From the NCBI RefSeq assembly GCF_035994185.1, contig NZ_CP108538.1, positions 8,435,501-8,499,500 of the forward strand: 64,000 nucleotides of DNA, given 5' to 3'. Position numbers and translations under genes: made by a program. Of this stretch, positions 25,657 to 34,355 are shown piece by piece (the stretch's first letter is position 1; each line of letters begins with the position of its first letter). The DNA comes from Streptomyces sp. NBC_01217 (GTDB taxonomy: Bacteria > Actinomycetota > Actinomycetes > Streptomycetales > Streptomycetaceae). The notes below the pieces were generated by a model. It had not been told where the DNA came from. It was given only the letters and a program-made list of their open reading frames with translations, and made no database searches.

Positions 25657-26925
25657 ATGGCCGCGAACGGACGGCACCGCAGATATCAGCCCAGCCGGCT
25701 CAACCGTGCCTCGCTCACGGTCACCGCCGGAGGCGCGGGCATCGCGCTCCCGCTCATCGCCACCGCCTCGGCAGGCGCCGCGTCGACGGATGTCTGGGAG
25801 AAGGTAGCCGCCTGCGAGTCCACCGGCAACTGGCACATCAACAGCGGTAACGGCTACTTCGGCGGTCTGCAGTTCACCCGGTCGACGTGGGCGGCGTACG
25901 GCGGTACGGTTTACGCCCCGCGCGCCGATCTGGCCACCAAGGACCAGCAGATAGCCATTGCCGAGAAGGTGCTCGAAGGGCAGGGGCCCGGCGCCTGGCC
26001 GCACTGCTCGACACGGGCGGGGCTGACCCGGGGCGGGGACGCCCCCGGCATCGAGCCGCAGTCGCAGGGGACCAGCCGGGCGAAGGCGCCCGGGAAGGCC
26101 GCCGCGGGGAAGCCGGAGGCGAAGACGAAGCGGACGTCCGCGCCCGCCACGCCGACCACCGTGCCCGGCAAGCGCGATGCGTACACCGTGGCCCGTGGCG
26201 ACTCGCTCTCCGCGATCGCGGCGACCGAGCGTGTCCGGGGCGGCTGGCAGAACCTGTACGCGGCCAACCGCGAGATCGTGGGGGACGACCCGGATCTCAT
26301 CCTTCCCGGGCAGCGTCTGAGCCTCGACGTGGCCCGGGCGCCCAAGACGGACTCCAGGACGGGCTCGACGGCGGCAGCGAAGCCGAAGGCGAGGCCGGGT
26401 GCGCAGGCCGCCCCGCACCGCAAGGCAGAGCCGAAACATCAGCCCAAGCAGCAGCACAAACAGCACCCGAAGCAGGTCGAGAAGGCCGGGAGCCACAAGC
26501 CGGAGCGGGTGGAGAGGCACTCCGGCGGCCTCGTGGCACCGGTCGCGGCGCGCATCGGCACCCCGTACCACCAGGCTGGTGCCTGGGCAAGCGGCTATCA
26601 CACCGGTGTCGATTTCCCAGTCCCGACGGGCACGTCGGTGAAGGCCGTCGATTCCGGCACGGTCGTCTCGGCGGGCTGGGCGGGGGCGTACGGATACCAG
26701 ATCGTCATCCGGCACAGCGACGGCAAGTACAGCCAGTACGCGCATCTGTCCGCGGTTCATGTGCGCGAGGGCCGGCACGTCGCCGCGGGTCAGCGGATCG
26801 CGCGGTCGGGTTCCACCGGGAACGTCACCGGTCCGCACCTGCACTTCGAGATCCGTACCGGCCCCGGGTACGGATCCGACATCGACCCCCTGGCCTACCT
26901 CAGGGCGGGCGGCGTCAGCGTCTGA
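25657..26925 (+). CDS. Secreted cell-wall hydrolase: Rpf transglycosylase, LysM and M23 peptidase
   Basis: A 422-residue exported protein with three recognisable domains. An Rpf/transglycosylase domain covers about 44-120, with the catalytic Glu54 in ACESTGNWHINSGNGYFGG. A LysM peptidoglycan-binding domain lies at about 174-222 (YTVARGDSLSAIAATERV). After a Lys/His/Gln/Pro-rich linker comes an M23 endopeptidase with zinc ligands His315, Asp319 and the HLH at 394-396. Such enzymes cut glycan and peptide bonds during spore germination and growth. The ATG follows GGGGGAG. I looked for, and did not see, the ydaO (c-di-AMP) riboswitch that precedes some Streptomyces rpf genes. Its 3' end overlaps the next gene by 31 bases. 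Confidence 0.92.
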   Translation: MAANGRHRRYQPSRLNRASLTVTAGGAGIALPLIATASAGAASTDVWEKVAACESTGNWHINSGNGYFGGLQFTRSTWAAYGGTVYAPRADLATKDQQIAIAEKVLEGQGPGAWPHCSTRAGLTRGGDAPGIEPQSQGTSRAKAPGKAAAGKPEAKTKRTSAPATPTTVPGKRDAYTVARGDSLSAIAATERVRGGWQNLYAANREIVGDDPDLILPGQRLSLDVARAPKTDSRTGSTAAAKPKARPGAQAAPHRKAEPKHQPKQQHKQHPKQVEKAGSHKPERVERHSGGLVAPVAARIGTPYHQAGAWASGYHTGVDFPVPTGTSVKAVDSGTVVSAGWAGAYGYQIVIRHSDGKYSQYAHLSAVHVREGRHVAAGQRIARSGSTGNVTGPHLHFEIRTGPGYGSDIDPLAYLRAGGVSV

Positions 26926-28046
26926 ACGGTCCCCCGGGGCCCGGCCGCATCCGCCGGTGCGACGGGCCCCGCGGCAACGCCGCCCCGCCGTGGTGCGGTG
27001 TCGGTGCGGGACGACCGCCCGGGCCCGAACTCCATCTGCCCGAGCCGACGCTCCTGCGGCAGCGTCACAGGCATCGGCCGGGCCTGCGAGAACGTTTCCG
27101 CAATGGCTTCGACGGCCCCGGCGGGCGTCGTCGGTACGAGCTCGGGCCGGACGACGACCGTCCGCGTCCCGGCCGGCAGCACCGGATCTGGGGCCGGTTC
27201 CGCGGCACCTCCGACGCCGGGTTCCGCTTCCGGGCCCTGCGTCCCGTCCCCCGGAACGGCGGGGCGCTCACTCCCGGCCGGCTGCCCGGCCCGCTGCTCC
27301 GCGCCGAGCCGCTCCGTCGTGAGAAGGATCAGCCCGCCCGCGGCGACCACGCCGGAGGCCAGCGCGAGCATGGTGCCCGCCGTGCCGTACCGGAACTGCT
27401 CATCGAACATGGTGATGCCGACCGCCGCGGCTATCACCGGATTCACCACCGTCACCGTGGCCAGTGGCGCGGTCAGCCCGGCGCCCCGGTACGCGGCCTG
27501 GGAGAGCAGCAGCCCGGCAGTCGCGAAACCGGCGATCGCCAGCAGCGCAGGCATTCCGGCCTCCGCCGCGCCGGAGGTCCACTGCACAGCCACCGTCTTC
27601 GTGAACACCGAGGCGATACCGAAGGCGATGCCCGCGGCCCCGGCCAGGATCACGCTCCGTACCACCGGCCGGTGCAAGCCCTTGGAGATCAGGAGGAGCA
27701 CCGCGACGCCACCGATCGTCACACCGGCGAGCGTCAGCTGATCCGGGCCGGCCCCTGCCCGGCGGCGTACGAAGAGCGCCGCCATCGGCAGGGCGAAGAC
27801 GATGGTCAGCGCACCGAGCGGCTGGACGAGACTGAGCGGGCCGTAGGCCAGGGCCGCGACATGCAGGACCGCGCCCACGCCGTTGAGCGCCACGGCGCCC
27901 CACCAGACACGGTTGCGCAGGGGAGCGAGCGAGCGGCCGTCTCCAGCCGTGGCCACGCGCTCCTGGACGATCGCCCCGGCCGCGTAGGCGACCGCGGAGA
28001 CCAGTGACAGGAGCACGGACAGCGCGAGGGAACTCATGTACACCAC
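26895..28046 (-). CDS. EamA/DMT-superfamily membrane transporter with long cytosolic tail
   Basis: A 383-residue membrane protein with about nine hydrophobic segments between residues 5 and 265, in the two-fold repeat pattern of drug/metabolite transporters (for example YGPLSLVQPLGALTIVFALP and ATVTVVNPVIAAAVGITMFD). Residues about 270-383 form a Pro/Gly/Thr-rich hydrophilic tail with no recognised domain, unusual for the family. Start codons GTG 28046, GTG 28043 and ATG 28037 are all possible; GAAGGGA best fits 28046. Its last 31 bases are antisense to the end of the Rpf-like gene. Substrate unknown. Confidence 0.82.
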   Translation of the reverse strand: MVYMSSLALSVLLSLVSAVAYAAGAIVQERVATAGDGRSLAPLRNRVWWGAVALNGVGAVLHVAALAYGPLSLVQPLGALTIVFALPMAALFVRRRAGAGPDQLTLAGVTIGGVAVLLLISKGLHRPVVRSVILAGAAGIAFGIASVFTKTVAVQWTSGAAEAGMPALLAIAGFATAGLLLSQAAYRGAGLTAPLATVTVVNPVIAAAVGITMFDEQFRYGTAGTMLALASGVVAAGGLILLTTERLGAEQRAGQPAGSERPAVPGDGTQGPEAEPGVGGAAEPAPDPVLPAGTRTVVVRPELVPTTPAGAVEAIAETFSQARPMPVTLPQERRLGQMEFGPGRSSRTDTAPRRGGVAAGPVAPADAAGPRGTVQTLTPPALR

Positions 28047-28454
28047 GATGTCCCTTCAAAGCGGCCGCGTCGTCGTCCTTGAGGCGGCAATCCCGCGTAC
28101 TGCCTTGGTAGTACGGAAGTGGTCCCGATGTCCTCCTCCCGACGGTAGTCCTCCCTTCGGTGAACTCCGGAGAGCTCCCGAGAGGTGACTGCGAGGAGTC
28201 ACGGTGAGTGGCGGGTTCCCGGCGGCCCTGACCGGCCGCTTCCCCGGTCTCCGGAGCAGGCCTGTGACCGGCGCGGCGGCCGGTCGGGTGGGTGTTGCGT
28301 CTGTGGTTGTCGGTGGTCGGGGCGGCTCTCGCCTTGCTTTGTCATGCACCTGGACAGCGGATCGGGTGTCGTGCTGTCATGCCAACGGCCATTCCTTCCA
28401 ACGTTGTACATCCTGTTGCAACGAGCCGCCACCCTTCCTCAGCAAGGAGGATCC
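28047..28454. other. 408-base divergent intergenic region
   Basis: It separates the EamA-type gene from the GH2 gene. It contains a CAACGTTG palindrome near the GH2 start and a small inverted repeat around CGTACT/AGTACG. Short frames in it lack convincing sites or recognisable products. Confidence 0.4.
28399..28406. promoter_or_regulatory. LacI-type palindrome before the GH2 gene
   Basis: CAACGTTG is a perfect 8-base palindrome 49 bases upstream of the GH2 start codon, and the extended site is CCAACGTTGT. The same core appears upstream of the neighbouring GH92 gene, so both are probably controlled by one LacI-family repressor encoded elsewhere. Confidence 0.5.
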
Positions 28455-31064
28455 GTGCGCATCAGAAAGAAACTGGTTCTACTGCTCGCTGCCGTTCTCG
28501 GCACAGCGGGCCTGTACGCCGTGCCCACCGCTTCGGCCGCCCCGGACCCCGGGAGTGCCGTCGAAGTGCATGGCCTGAAGGGCGAGTACTACACCCAGTC
28601 CGCACCCGGTGCCTTTGACTTCGGGCAGCTCAAGGCCACCGGATTCGACCCGGACATCGACTTCCCGACGCTTGAGTCCCGGCTGAGTTCGGCCACCGGG
28701 CAGAACGACGACGTCAGCGTCCGGTGGACCGGGAAGATCGTGCCGGAGAAGACCGGCTCCCATGTCTTCTCGATGATCGGGGACAACGGCTTCCGTCTCT
28801 GGGTCGACGGGAAGCCGGTCATCGACCACTGGGTCGACGACTGGGAGAAGGAACAGACCTCGCAGCCGGTCGAGTTGACCGCAGGCCAGGCGTACGACCT
28901 CAAGGTCGAGTTCTTCGAGCACCAGGGAGGCTCCAACCTCCATCTCAAGTGGACCGAACCCGGCGGCAGCAAGGTGCCGGTGCCGCAGTCGGCCTTCCGG
29001 CTCCCCGACGGCTTCGCGTACGACGGAGCCATCGGCGCCACCGTGCTCGCCGACGGCCGCACCCTCAAGCTGGACTTCGCGCAGAAGCTCGCGCCGCTGC
29101 CCGCCGGGCTGGTGAACCACCTCGACGCCGTCATCGGCGGTGCGAAGTGGCCGCTCGGCAGCGTCGAGGCGGACCCGGCCGACCCGCGCAGCCTCACCGT
29201 CGCGCTCAAGGAACCCGTCGTCGGCAACAAGGCCGGAAACGCCAAGGGGCTTGCCGACATCCGCTACGACGGCGCGGGGGCGCTGGCGGGTGAGGACCAG
29301 AAGGCCGTCGGGGCCTTCTGGTCCAGCGGGCCGAACCGCTCCACGTACGAGCTGCGCACCGAGTGGGCCGACGAGGTGGGTCCGGGCAACGCGCTGCCCG
29401 AGTACCCGCGGCCCCAGCTCACCCGTGACGACTGGCAGAACCTGAACGGCTCCTGGGAGTTCGCCGCGGCCGAGGCGGGGGAGCAGCCCCCGGTCGGCAG
29501 GAAGCTCGGTGAGAAGATCCTCGTCCCGTATCCGGTCGAGTCGCAGCTCTCCGGGATTCAGCGGCACGAGGACCGGATGTGGTACCGCCGCACCTTCACC
29601 GTCCCCAAGGACTGGAAGGTCGCTTCGGCCAAGCGGCTTCAGCTGAACTTCGGGGCCGTCGACTGGCAGTCCGAGGTGTACGTCAACGGCACGAAGGTCG
29701 CCGAACACAAGGGCGGCTACGACAAGTTCAGTGCCGACATCACCGACGCGCTGAAGCCCGGCCGCACCCAGGAGCTGATCGTCGGCGTCTACGACCCGAC
29801 CGACGCGGCGAACGGCGAGAACCCGCCGATGGGCAAGCAGCGCCTCGACCCGAGCGGCATCTGGTACACCCCGTCATCCGGGATCTGGCAGACGGTGTGG
29901 ATGGAGCCGGTCGCCGCCGACCACGCGGACTCGCTCAAGCTCACCCCCGACGTCCCGGGCGGGAAGCTCGCCGTCGAGGTGCGCGGGGTGCGGGACGGGG
30001 TGCCCGTCACGGCGACCGTGTACGACGGCGGGCGCAAGGTCGGGACGGCCGCCGGCCGCACCGGATCGCCGCTGAACGTGCGCGTGCCGAATCCGCATCT
30101 GTGGTCCGCGGACGATCCGCATCTGTACAAGCTGAAGGTCGGCGTCGGATCGGACCGGGTGGGCAGCTACTTCGGGATGCGGTCCATCGCCGTCGAGAAG
30201 GTGAACGGCACCCCGCGCACCGTACTCAACGGCAAGCCGGTCTTCCTGATGGCCACCCTCGACCAGGGCTTCTGGCCCGACGGGCTGCACACCGCGCCCA
30301 CCGACGAGGCCCTCGCGTACGACCTGAGGATGCACAAGGCGATGGGGTTCAACTCCGTCCGCAAGCACATCAAGGTCGAGCCCGACCGCTGGTTCTACTG
30401 GGCCGACAAGCTGGGCCTGCTGGTCTGGCAGGACATGCCGGCGATGAACACGGTCAACCCGTCCACCGCCGCCCGGGCCGAGTACGAGCGAGAGATGAAG
30501 GAGATGATCGACGAACACTCCAGCCATCCGTCCGTCGTCATGTGGGTCACCTTCAACGAGGGCTGGGGCCAGTACGACCAGGCCCGCATCGCCGACCAGG
30601 CCAAGTCCTGGGACCCGACCCGGCTGGTCAACAACATGAGCGGCCTCAACTGCTGCGGTGCGGTGGACGGCGGCAACGGTGACATCGCCGACGCGCACGG
30701 CTACCCGAGCCCCGCGCTTCCCCAGCCGGACGGCGAACGCGCCCTGGTCAGCGGCGAGTACGGGGGGCTCGGCCTGGCCGTTCCGGGACACGCCTGGGCC
30801 GTACAGCAGTCGTACATCGCGGTCGACCCGGCCACGTACACCGACGACTATCTGGTCAAGCTCGACGAGGTGCGCAGGCTCGCCTGCATGGGCAGCAACG
30901 GCGCCGTCTACACCCAGATCTCGGACGTCGAAGGGGAGTTGAACGGGCTCCTCACCTATGACCGACGGGTCGTCAAACCCGATGTGAAGCGGATCAGGGC
31001 GGCGCAGGACGCACTCGTCCGCGATGCGTCGAAACCGGTCGTGGCGGGCTGCCCCGCCGCCTGA
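28455..31064 (+). CDS. Secreted GH2-family glycosidase with PA14 domain
   Basis: An 869-residue exported enzyme. The GTG start at 28455 has AAGGAGG four bases upstream. A signal peptide of about 30 residues is followed by a PA14 sugar-binding domain (about 38-165, GLKGEYYTQSAPGAFDF). The GH2 jelly-roll, immunoglobulin and barrel domains start near residue 320 (PQLTRDDWQNLNGSWEF). The acid/base is Glu702 in FNEGW and the nucleophile Glu768 in SGEYGG. GH2 covers beta-galactosidase, beta-mannosidase and beta-glucuronidase; the precise sugar cannot be decided here. It would trim a polymer outside the cell. Confidence 0.9.
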   Translation: MRIRKKLVLLLAAVLGTAGLYAVPTASAAPDPGSAVEVHGLKGEYYTQSAPGAFDFGQLKATGFDPDIDFPTLESRLSSATGQNDDVSVRWTGKIVPEKTGSHVFSMIGDNGFRLWVDGKPVIDHWVDDWEKEQTSQPVELTAGQAYDLKVEFFEHQGGSNLHLKWTEPGGSKVPVPQSAFRLPDGFAYDGAIGATVLADGRTLKLDFAQKLAPLPAGLVNHLDAVIGGAKWPLGSVEADPADPRSLTVALKEPVVGNKAGNAKGLADIRYDGAGALAGEDQKAVGAFWSSGPNRSTYELRTEWADEVGPGNALPEYPRPQLTRDDWQNLNGSWEFAAAEAGEQPPVGRKLGEKILVPYPVESQLSGIQRHEDRMWYRRTFTVPKDWKVASAKRLQLNFGAVDWQSEVYVNGTKVAEHKGGYDKFSADITDALKPGRTQELIVGVYDPTDAANGENPPMGKQRLDPSGIWYTPSSGIWQTVWMEPVAADHADSLKLTPDVPGGKLAVEVRGVRDGVPVTATVYDGGRKVGTAAGRTGSPLNVRVPNPHLWSADDPHLYKLKVGVGSDRVGSYFGMRSIAVEKVNGTPRTVLNGKPVFLMATLDQGFWPDGLHTAPTDEALAYDLRMHKAMGFNSVRKHIKVEPDRWFYWADKLGLLVWQDMPAMNTVNPSTAARAEYEREMKEMIDEHSSHPSVVMWVTFNEGWGQYDQARIADQAKSWDPTRLVNNMSGLNCCGAVDGGNGDIADAHGYPSPALPQPDGERALVSGEYGGLGLAVPGHAWAVQQSYIAVDPATYTDDYLVKLDEVRRLACMGSNGAVYTQISDVEGELNGLLTYDRRVVKPDVKRIRAAQDALVRDASKPVVAGCPAA

Positions 31065-31076
31065 CCCGTGCACGGT

Positions 31077-31110
31077 GCTCCGGCCCGTCCCGCCCGGGAC
31101 GGGCCGGAGC
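31077..31110 (+). terminator. Intrinsic-type hairpin after the GH2 gene
   Basis: A perfect 15-base stem (31077-31091 with 31096-31110) closes on a four-base GCCC loop, 13 bases after the GH2 stop. Stability is very high; no T tract, as is common in this genus. It separates GH2 from the GH92 transcription unit. Confidence 0.75.
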
Positions 31111-31166
31111 GTGTTCGTCCGAACCCTTGACGCGCACCACCCCGGAACCAAGAATGATCGCGCTCT

Positions 31167-31178
31167 GACAACGTTGTC
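31167..31178. promoter_or_regulatory. LacI-type palindrome before the GH92 gene
   Basis: GACAACGTTGTC is a perfect 12-base palindrome 17 bases before the GH92 start codon and directly before its AAGGAGGAG site. A bound repressor here would block transcription or early elongation. The core matches the site before GH2. Confidence 0.6.
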
Positions 31179-31194
31179 CAAGGAGGAGTACCCC

Positions 31195-33552
31195 ATGCAC
31201 CGGACTCGGACCCCACGGCCGCGACTGCGCGGCCCGGCGGCCGTACTCGCCGCCGTCGCGCTCCTCGGCGGTGTCCTCACCACCGGGGCCACGGCCCAGG
31301 CCGCGCCCCGTACCGACGGACAACTGACCGACCTGGTCAACCCGTTCATCGGCACCCAGAACGAGGGCAACACCTACCCCGGCGCCTCCGTGCCCTTCGG
31401 CATGGTGCAGCTCTCCCCGGACACCGGCCACAACACCGGCTACGACTACGGCGAGAACCACATCCGCGGATTCTCCGCCGTCCATCTCTCCGGCGTCGGC
31501 TGCGGCCTGGGCGGCGATCTGCCGACCCTGCCCACCACCGGAGACATCACGCAGACCGACTACGCCAAGTACGCGGCGGAGTTCAGCCACGACGACGAGA
31601 AGGCGAGCCCCGGCTACTACCGCGTCGGGCTGAAGACCGGGATCGACGCCGAACTCACCGCGAGCAGGCGCACCGGCGTACAGCGCTACACCTTCCCCGC
31701 CACCGACAAGGCCAACGTCCTGCTCAACGCGGGCCAGTCGCTGCACCGGACGCTCTCGTCCAGGGTCGAGATCCTCGACAGCCGGACGGTACGGACCGCG
31801 ATCACCGGCAGCGGCTTCTGCCAGGACACCAAGCCGTACACGCTCTACACGATCACCCGCTTCGACCGGCCGTTCACCACCTCCGGCACCTGGAACGGCG
31901 ACACCGTCACCGAGGGCTCCAAGGAGTCCTCGGCCACCGGCGCCCGCAACGGCGCCTGGCTGCGCTTCGACACCACCGAGGACCGCACCGTCGAGGCCAC
32001 CACCGCCCTGAGCTACGTCGACGCCAGGGGCGCCGCGCTCAACCTCCGCGCCGAGGGCGGCCGGAGCTTCGACCGGGTCGAGCGCGCCGCCCGGCAGACC
32101 TGGGAGAAGCGGCTCGAAGGCGTGAAGGCGCAGGGCGGCAGCGACCACCTCCGCCGCACCTTCTACTCCTCCCTCTACCGGTCCTTCCTCGCTCCCAACA
32201 TCGGCAGCGACGTCGACGGCCGCTACACCGGCTGGGACCAGAAGATCCACCACGTCAAGGGCTTCACCTACTACCAGAACTGGTCCCTCTGGGACACCTA
32301 CCGCACCCAGGCCCAGCTCCTCTCGCTGCTCGCCCCGCGCGAATCGCGCGACATGGCGATCTCGGTCCTGCGCATCGACGCCGAGAGCGGCTGGCTGCCC
32401 AAGTGGGGCTACGGCACGGTCGAGACCAACATCATGACCGGCGACCCGGTCACCCCCTTCCTCACCAACGCCTACCAGCAGGGGCTGCTGAAGGGGTACG
32501 AGGAAGAGGCGTACCGGGCCCTGAAGAAGAACGCCGACGGTGTGCCGCCCACCGACTCCGCACCCGTCGGCCGTGAGGCCAACGTCCAGTATCTGAAGGA
32601 CGGCTTCGCCCCGTACATCAAGGACCGTCCGCACGCCAAGCCCGGCGACTCGGACTTCGACCACGGCGCCTCCGCCACCCTGGAGTACGCCCTCTCCGAC
32701 GCGATGCTCGGCGAGATGGCCCGCGACCTCGGCCATGACGCCGACGCGAAGCGCTACGAGGACCGCGCCCAGAACTACCGGAAGATCTTCGACTCCACGA
32801 CCGGCTTCTTCCGCGCCCGCGACGCCGCCGGGGCCTTCACCGGACCCGCCGACCCGGCCCAGAGCGAGGGCTTCCACGAGGGCACGTCCTGGCAGTACCA
32901 GTGGCTCGTACCGCAGGACCTGCCCGGCATGGTCTCCCTGATCGGCGGGAAGGACGCCGCCAACCAGCGGCTCGACTCCTTCTTCGCGTACGACAAGCTG
33001 CTCGCCGATCCTGCGAGGACCGCCCGCGAGGTCTGGGTCAACGGCCCGTACGCGTACTACAACGCCGACAAGTACAACCCGCAGAACGAGCCCGATCTGA
33101 TCGCCCCGTACACCTATCTCTCCACCGGCCAGCCGTGGAAGACCACCGATGTGGTGCACGCGGCCCTCACCCTGTTCACCGACACCCCGACCGGCATGAC
33201 GGGCAACGACGACCTCGGCACCATGTCCGCCTGGATGGTGCTGTCCTCCATCGGCGTCTTCCCGGTCCAGCCGGGCACCGACACCTGGGGACTGTCCACG
33301 CCCGCCTTCGAACGCGTCGACATCGCGCTCGACCGCCGCTACTACCCGCGCGGATCGCTGACCGTCAGCGCACCCGGCACCTCGGGCACCGACCGCTACA
33401 TCCAGTCGGCCCGGCTCGACGGCACGGCGCAGTCCCGCACCTACCTCACCACCGATGACATCCGCTCGGCCCGCTCGCTCTCCTTCACGGTGGGCAGCGA
33501 GCCGTCGGCCTGGGGCACCTCGGCCGCGGACGCCCCGCCCGCACTGGGCTGA
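31195..33552 (+). CDS. Secreted GH92 alpha-mannosidase
   Basis: A 785-residue exported enzyme with a signal peptide of about 37 residues (AQAAP end). The GH92 signature begins LVNPFIGTQNEGNTYPGASV, then PFGMVQLSPDTG and GFSAVHLSGVGCGLGGDLP. The catalytic (alpha/alpha)6 barrel follows from about residue 300, with YYQNWSLWDTYRTQAQLLSL and a C-terminal NDDLGTMSAWMVLSSIGVFP. GH92 members are calcium-dependent exo-acting alpha-mannosidases. The substrate could be fungal or bacterial mannan, or mannose side chains of another polymer. Start supported by AAGGAGGAG. Confidence 0.95.
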   Translation: MHRTRTPRPRLRGPAAVLAAVALLGGVLTTGATAQAAPRTDGQLTDLVNPFIGTQNEGNTYPGASVPFGMVQLSPDTGHNTGYDYGENHIRGFSAVHLSGVGCGLGGDLPTLPTTGDITQTDYAKYAAEFSHDDEKASPGYYRVGLKTGIDAELTASRRTGVQRYTFPATDKANVLLNAGQSLHRTLSSRVEILDSRTVRTAITGSGFCQDTKPYTLYTITRFDRPFTTSGTWNGDTVTEGSKESSATGARNGAWLRFDTTEDRTVEATTALSYVDARGAALNLRAEGGRSFDRVERAARQTWEKRLEGVKAQGGSDHLRRTFYSSLYRSFLAPNIGSDVDGRYTGWDQKIHHVKGFTYYQNWSLWDTYRTQAQLLSLLAPRESRDMAISVLRIDAESGWLPKWGYGTVETNIMTGDPVTPFLTNAYQQGLLKGYEEEAYRALKKNADGVPPTDSAPVGREANVQYLKDGFAPYIKDRPHAKPGDSDFDHGASATLEYALSDAMLGEMARDLGHDADAKRYEDRAQNYRKIFDSTTGFFRARDAAGAFTGPADPAQSEGFHEGTSWQYQWLVPQDLPGMVSLIGGKDAANQRLDSFFAYDKLLADPARTAREVWVNGPYAYYNADKYNPQNEPDLIAPYTYLSTGQPWKTTDVVHAALTLFTDTPTGMTGNDDLGTMSAWMVLSSIGVFPVQPGTDTWGLSTPAFERVDIALDRRYYPRGSLTVSAPGTSGTDRYIQSARLDGTAQSRTYLTTDDIRSARSLSFTVGSEPSAWGTSAADAPPALG

Positions 33553-33560
33553 CCGTGGTC

Positions 33561-33590
33561 GTGGGGCGGGCGGCGTCCCGCCCGCCCCAC
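33561..33590. terminator. Bidirectional hairpin between converging genes
   Basis: A perfect 13-base stem (33561-33573 with 33578-33590) has a four-base loop. It lies between the GH92 stop and the stop of the anti-sigma-like ATPase gene, so it can end both transcripts. Confidence 0.7.
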
Positions 33591-33593
33591 AGC

Positions 33594-34049
33594 TCAGCTG
33601 CTCAGCTCGAACTCGGCCCGGATGCGCTTGCCCACCGGCACGCGCTCCGCGGTCAGCCGGTCGCACAGCGCCACGACGATCTCCATGCCGTGGCCACCGG
33701 GGCGCGCCGGGTCGGGCGAGCAGAACAGCGGCAGGGCCGTGCTGGAGTCGTACACCGTGACGCTGACGCGCTCCGCGGTGCCCTCCAGCTCCAGCAGATA
33801 CGGGCCCTGGCTGTAGCGGTCCGCATTGGTGACCAGTTCGCTCACGGCCAGTATCAGATCGCCCCGGGTGCGGTCGCCGAACACCGCGAGCCGCTCGGCG
33901 GCCAGCCGGACCAGGAAGCGGTCGGCCAGGGCCCGGGCCTGCGCGATGCAGCCGGGCCGTCCGTCGAACACCTCGGCGCTGTGCAGAACCTCCATGGGCC
34001 GGCCCGCGCAGGGTCGGCCGGCCGCTCGCGAGGTGACCTGTTCCTTCAT
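33594..34049 (-). CDS. RsbW/SpoIIAB-like ATP-binding regulatory protein
   Basis: A 151-residue protein with a GHKL ATPase fold. The N box is LILAVSELVTNADRYSQ and the G box GGHGMEIVVAL, with the HATPase_c_2 spacing typical of Streptomyces anti-sigma or anti-anti-sigma kinases. Proteins like this bind sigma factors or phosphorylate STAS partners. No partner is adjacent; the PP2C switch protein at 48119 and the ECF sigma at 60265 are distant. It may be one of the many orphan copies found in the genus. Confidence 0.82.
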   Translation of the reverse strand: MKEQVTSRAAGRPCAGRPMEVLHSAEVFDGRPGCIAQARALADRFLVRLAAERLAVFGDRTRGDLILAVSELVTNADRYSQGPYLLELEGTAERVSVTVYDSSTALPLFCSPDPARPGGHGMEIVVALCDRLTAERVPVGKRIRAEFELSS

Positions 34050-34355
34050 GTGCTCCAGCCCGGGCGACGCAGGGGTGTTCGATGACAGCTGTCCGACGTC
34101 CGCCTACCCGCGACGAACGGTCCCACTCCGGGAAAACCCGGCAGATCTCCGGCGCGCGTGAGCGAGCGTCTCACAACGGGCAGCCGCACAGGGACGCCGG
34201 CCATGCACATGAGCGCCCGCGAAGGGCGGCGAACACCTGGGAAGTCACGCGAACGGAGCAGCATCCGGTGCATGGCAGACTTGATCGGGGCGTTCGGCCC
34301 GGCAGGACCGTGTGTGCGGTCGGCGCCACGAGTGACAAGCGACAGAGGAACGGCA
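34050..34355. other. 306-base divergent intergenic region
   Basis: It separates the RsbW-like gene from the zinc-ribbon SDR gene. The SDR frame stays open upstream to 34158, but the real start with AGAGGAA is at 34356. I see no strong hairpin or recognised operator. Confidence 0.4.

Noticed and set aside
28204..28578. Small plus-strand frame before the GH2 gene
   Set aside because: No ribosome-binding site and it runs into the GH2 coding region in another frame.
30994..33666. Open frame of 890 codons antisense to the GH92 gene
   Set aside because: Repetitive Gly/Val/Ala product and no ribosome-binding site; the GH92 gene on the other strand is certain.
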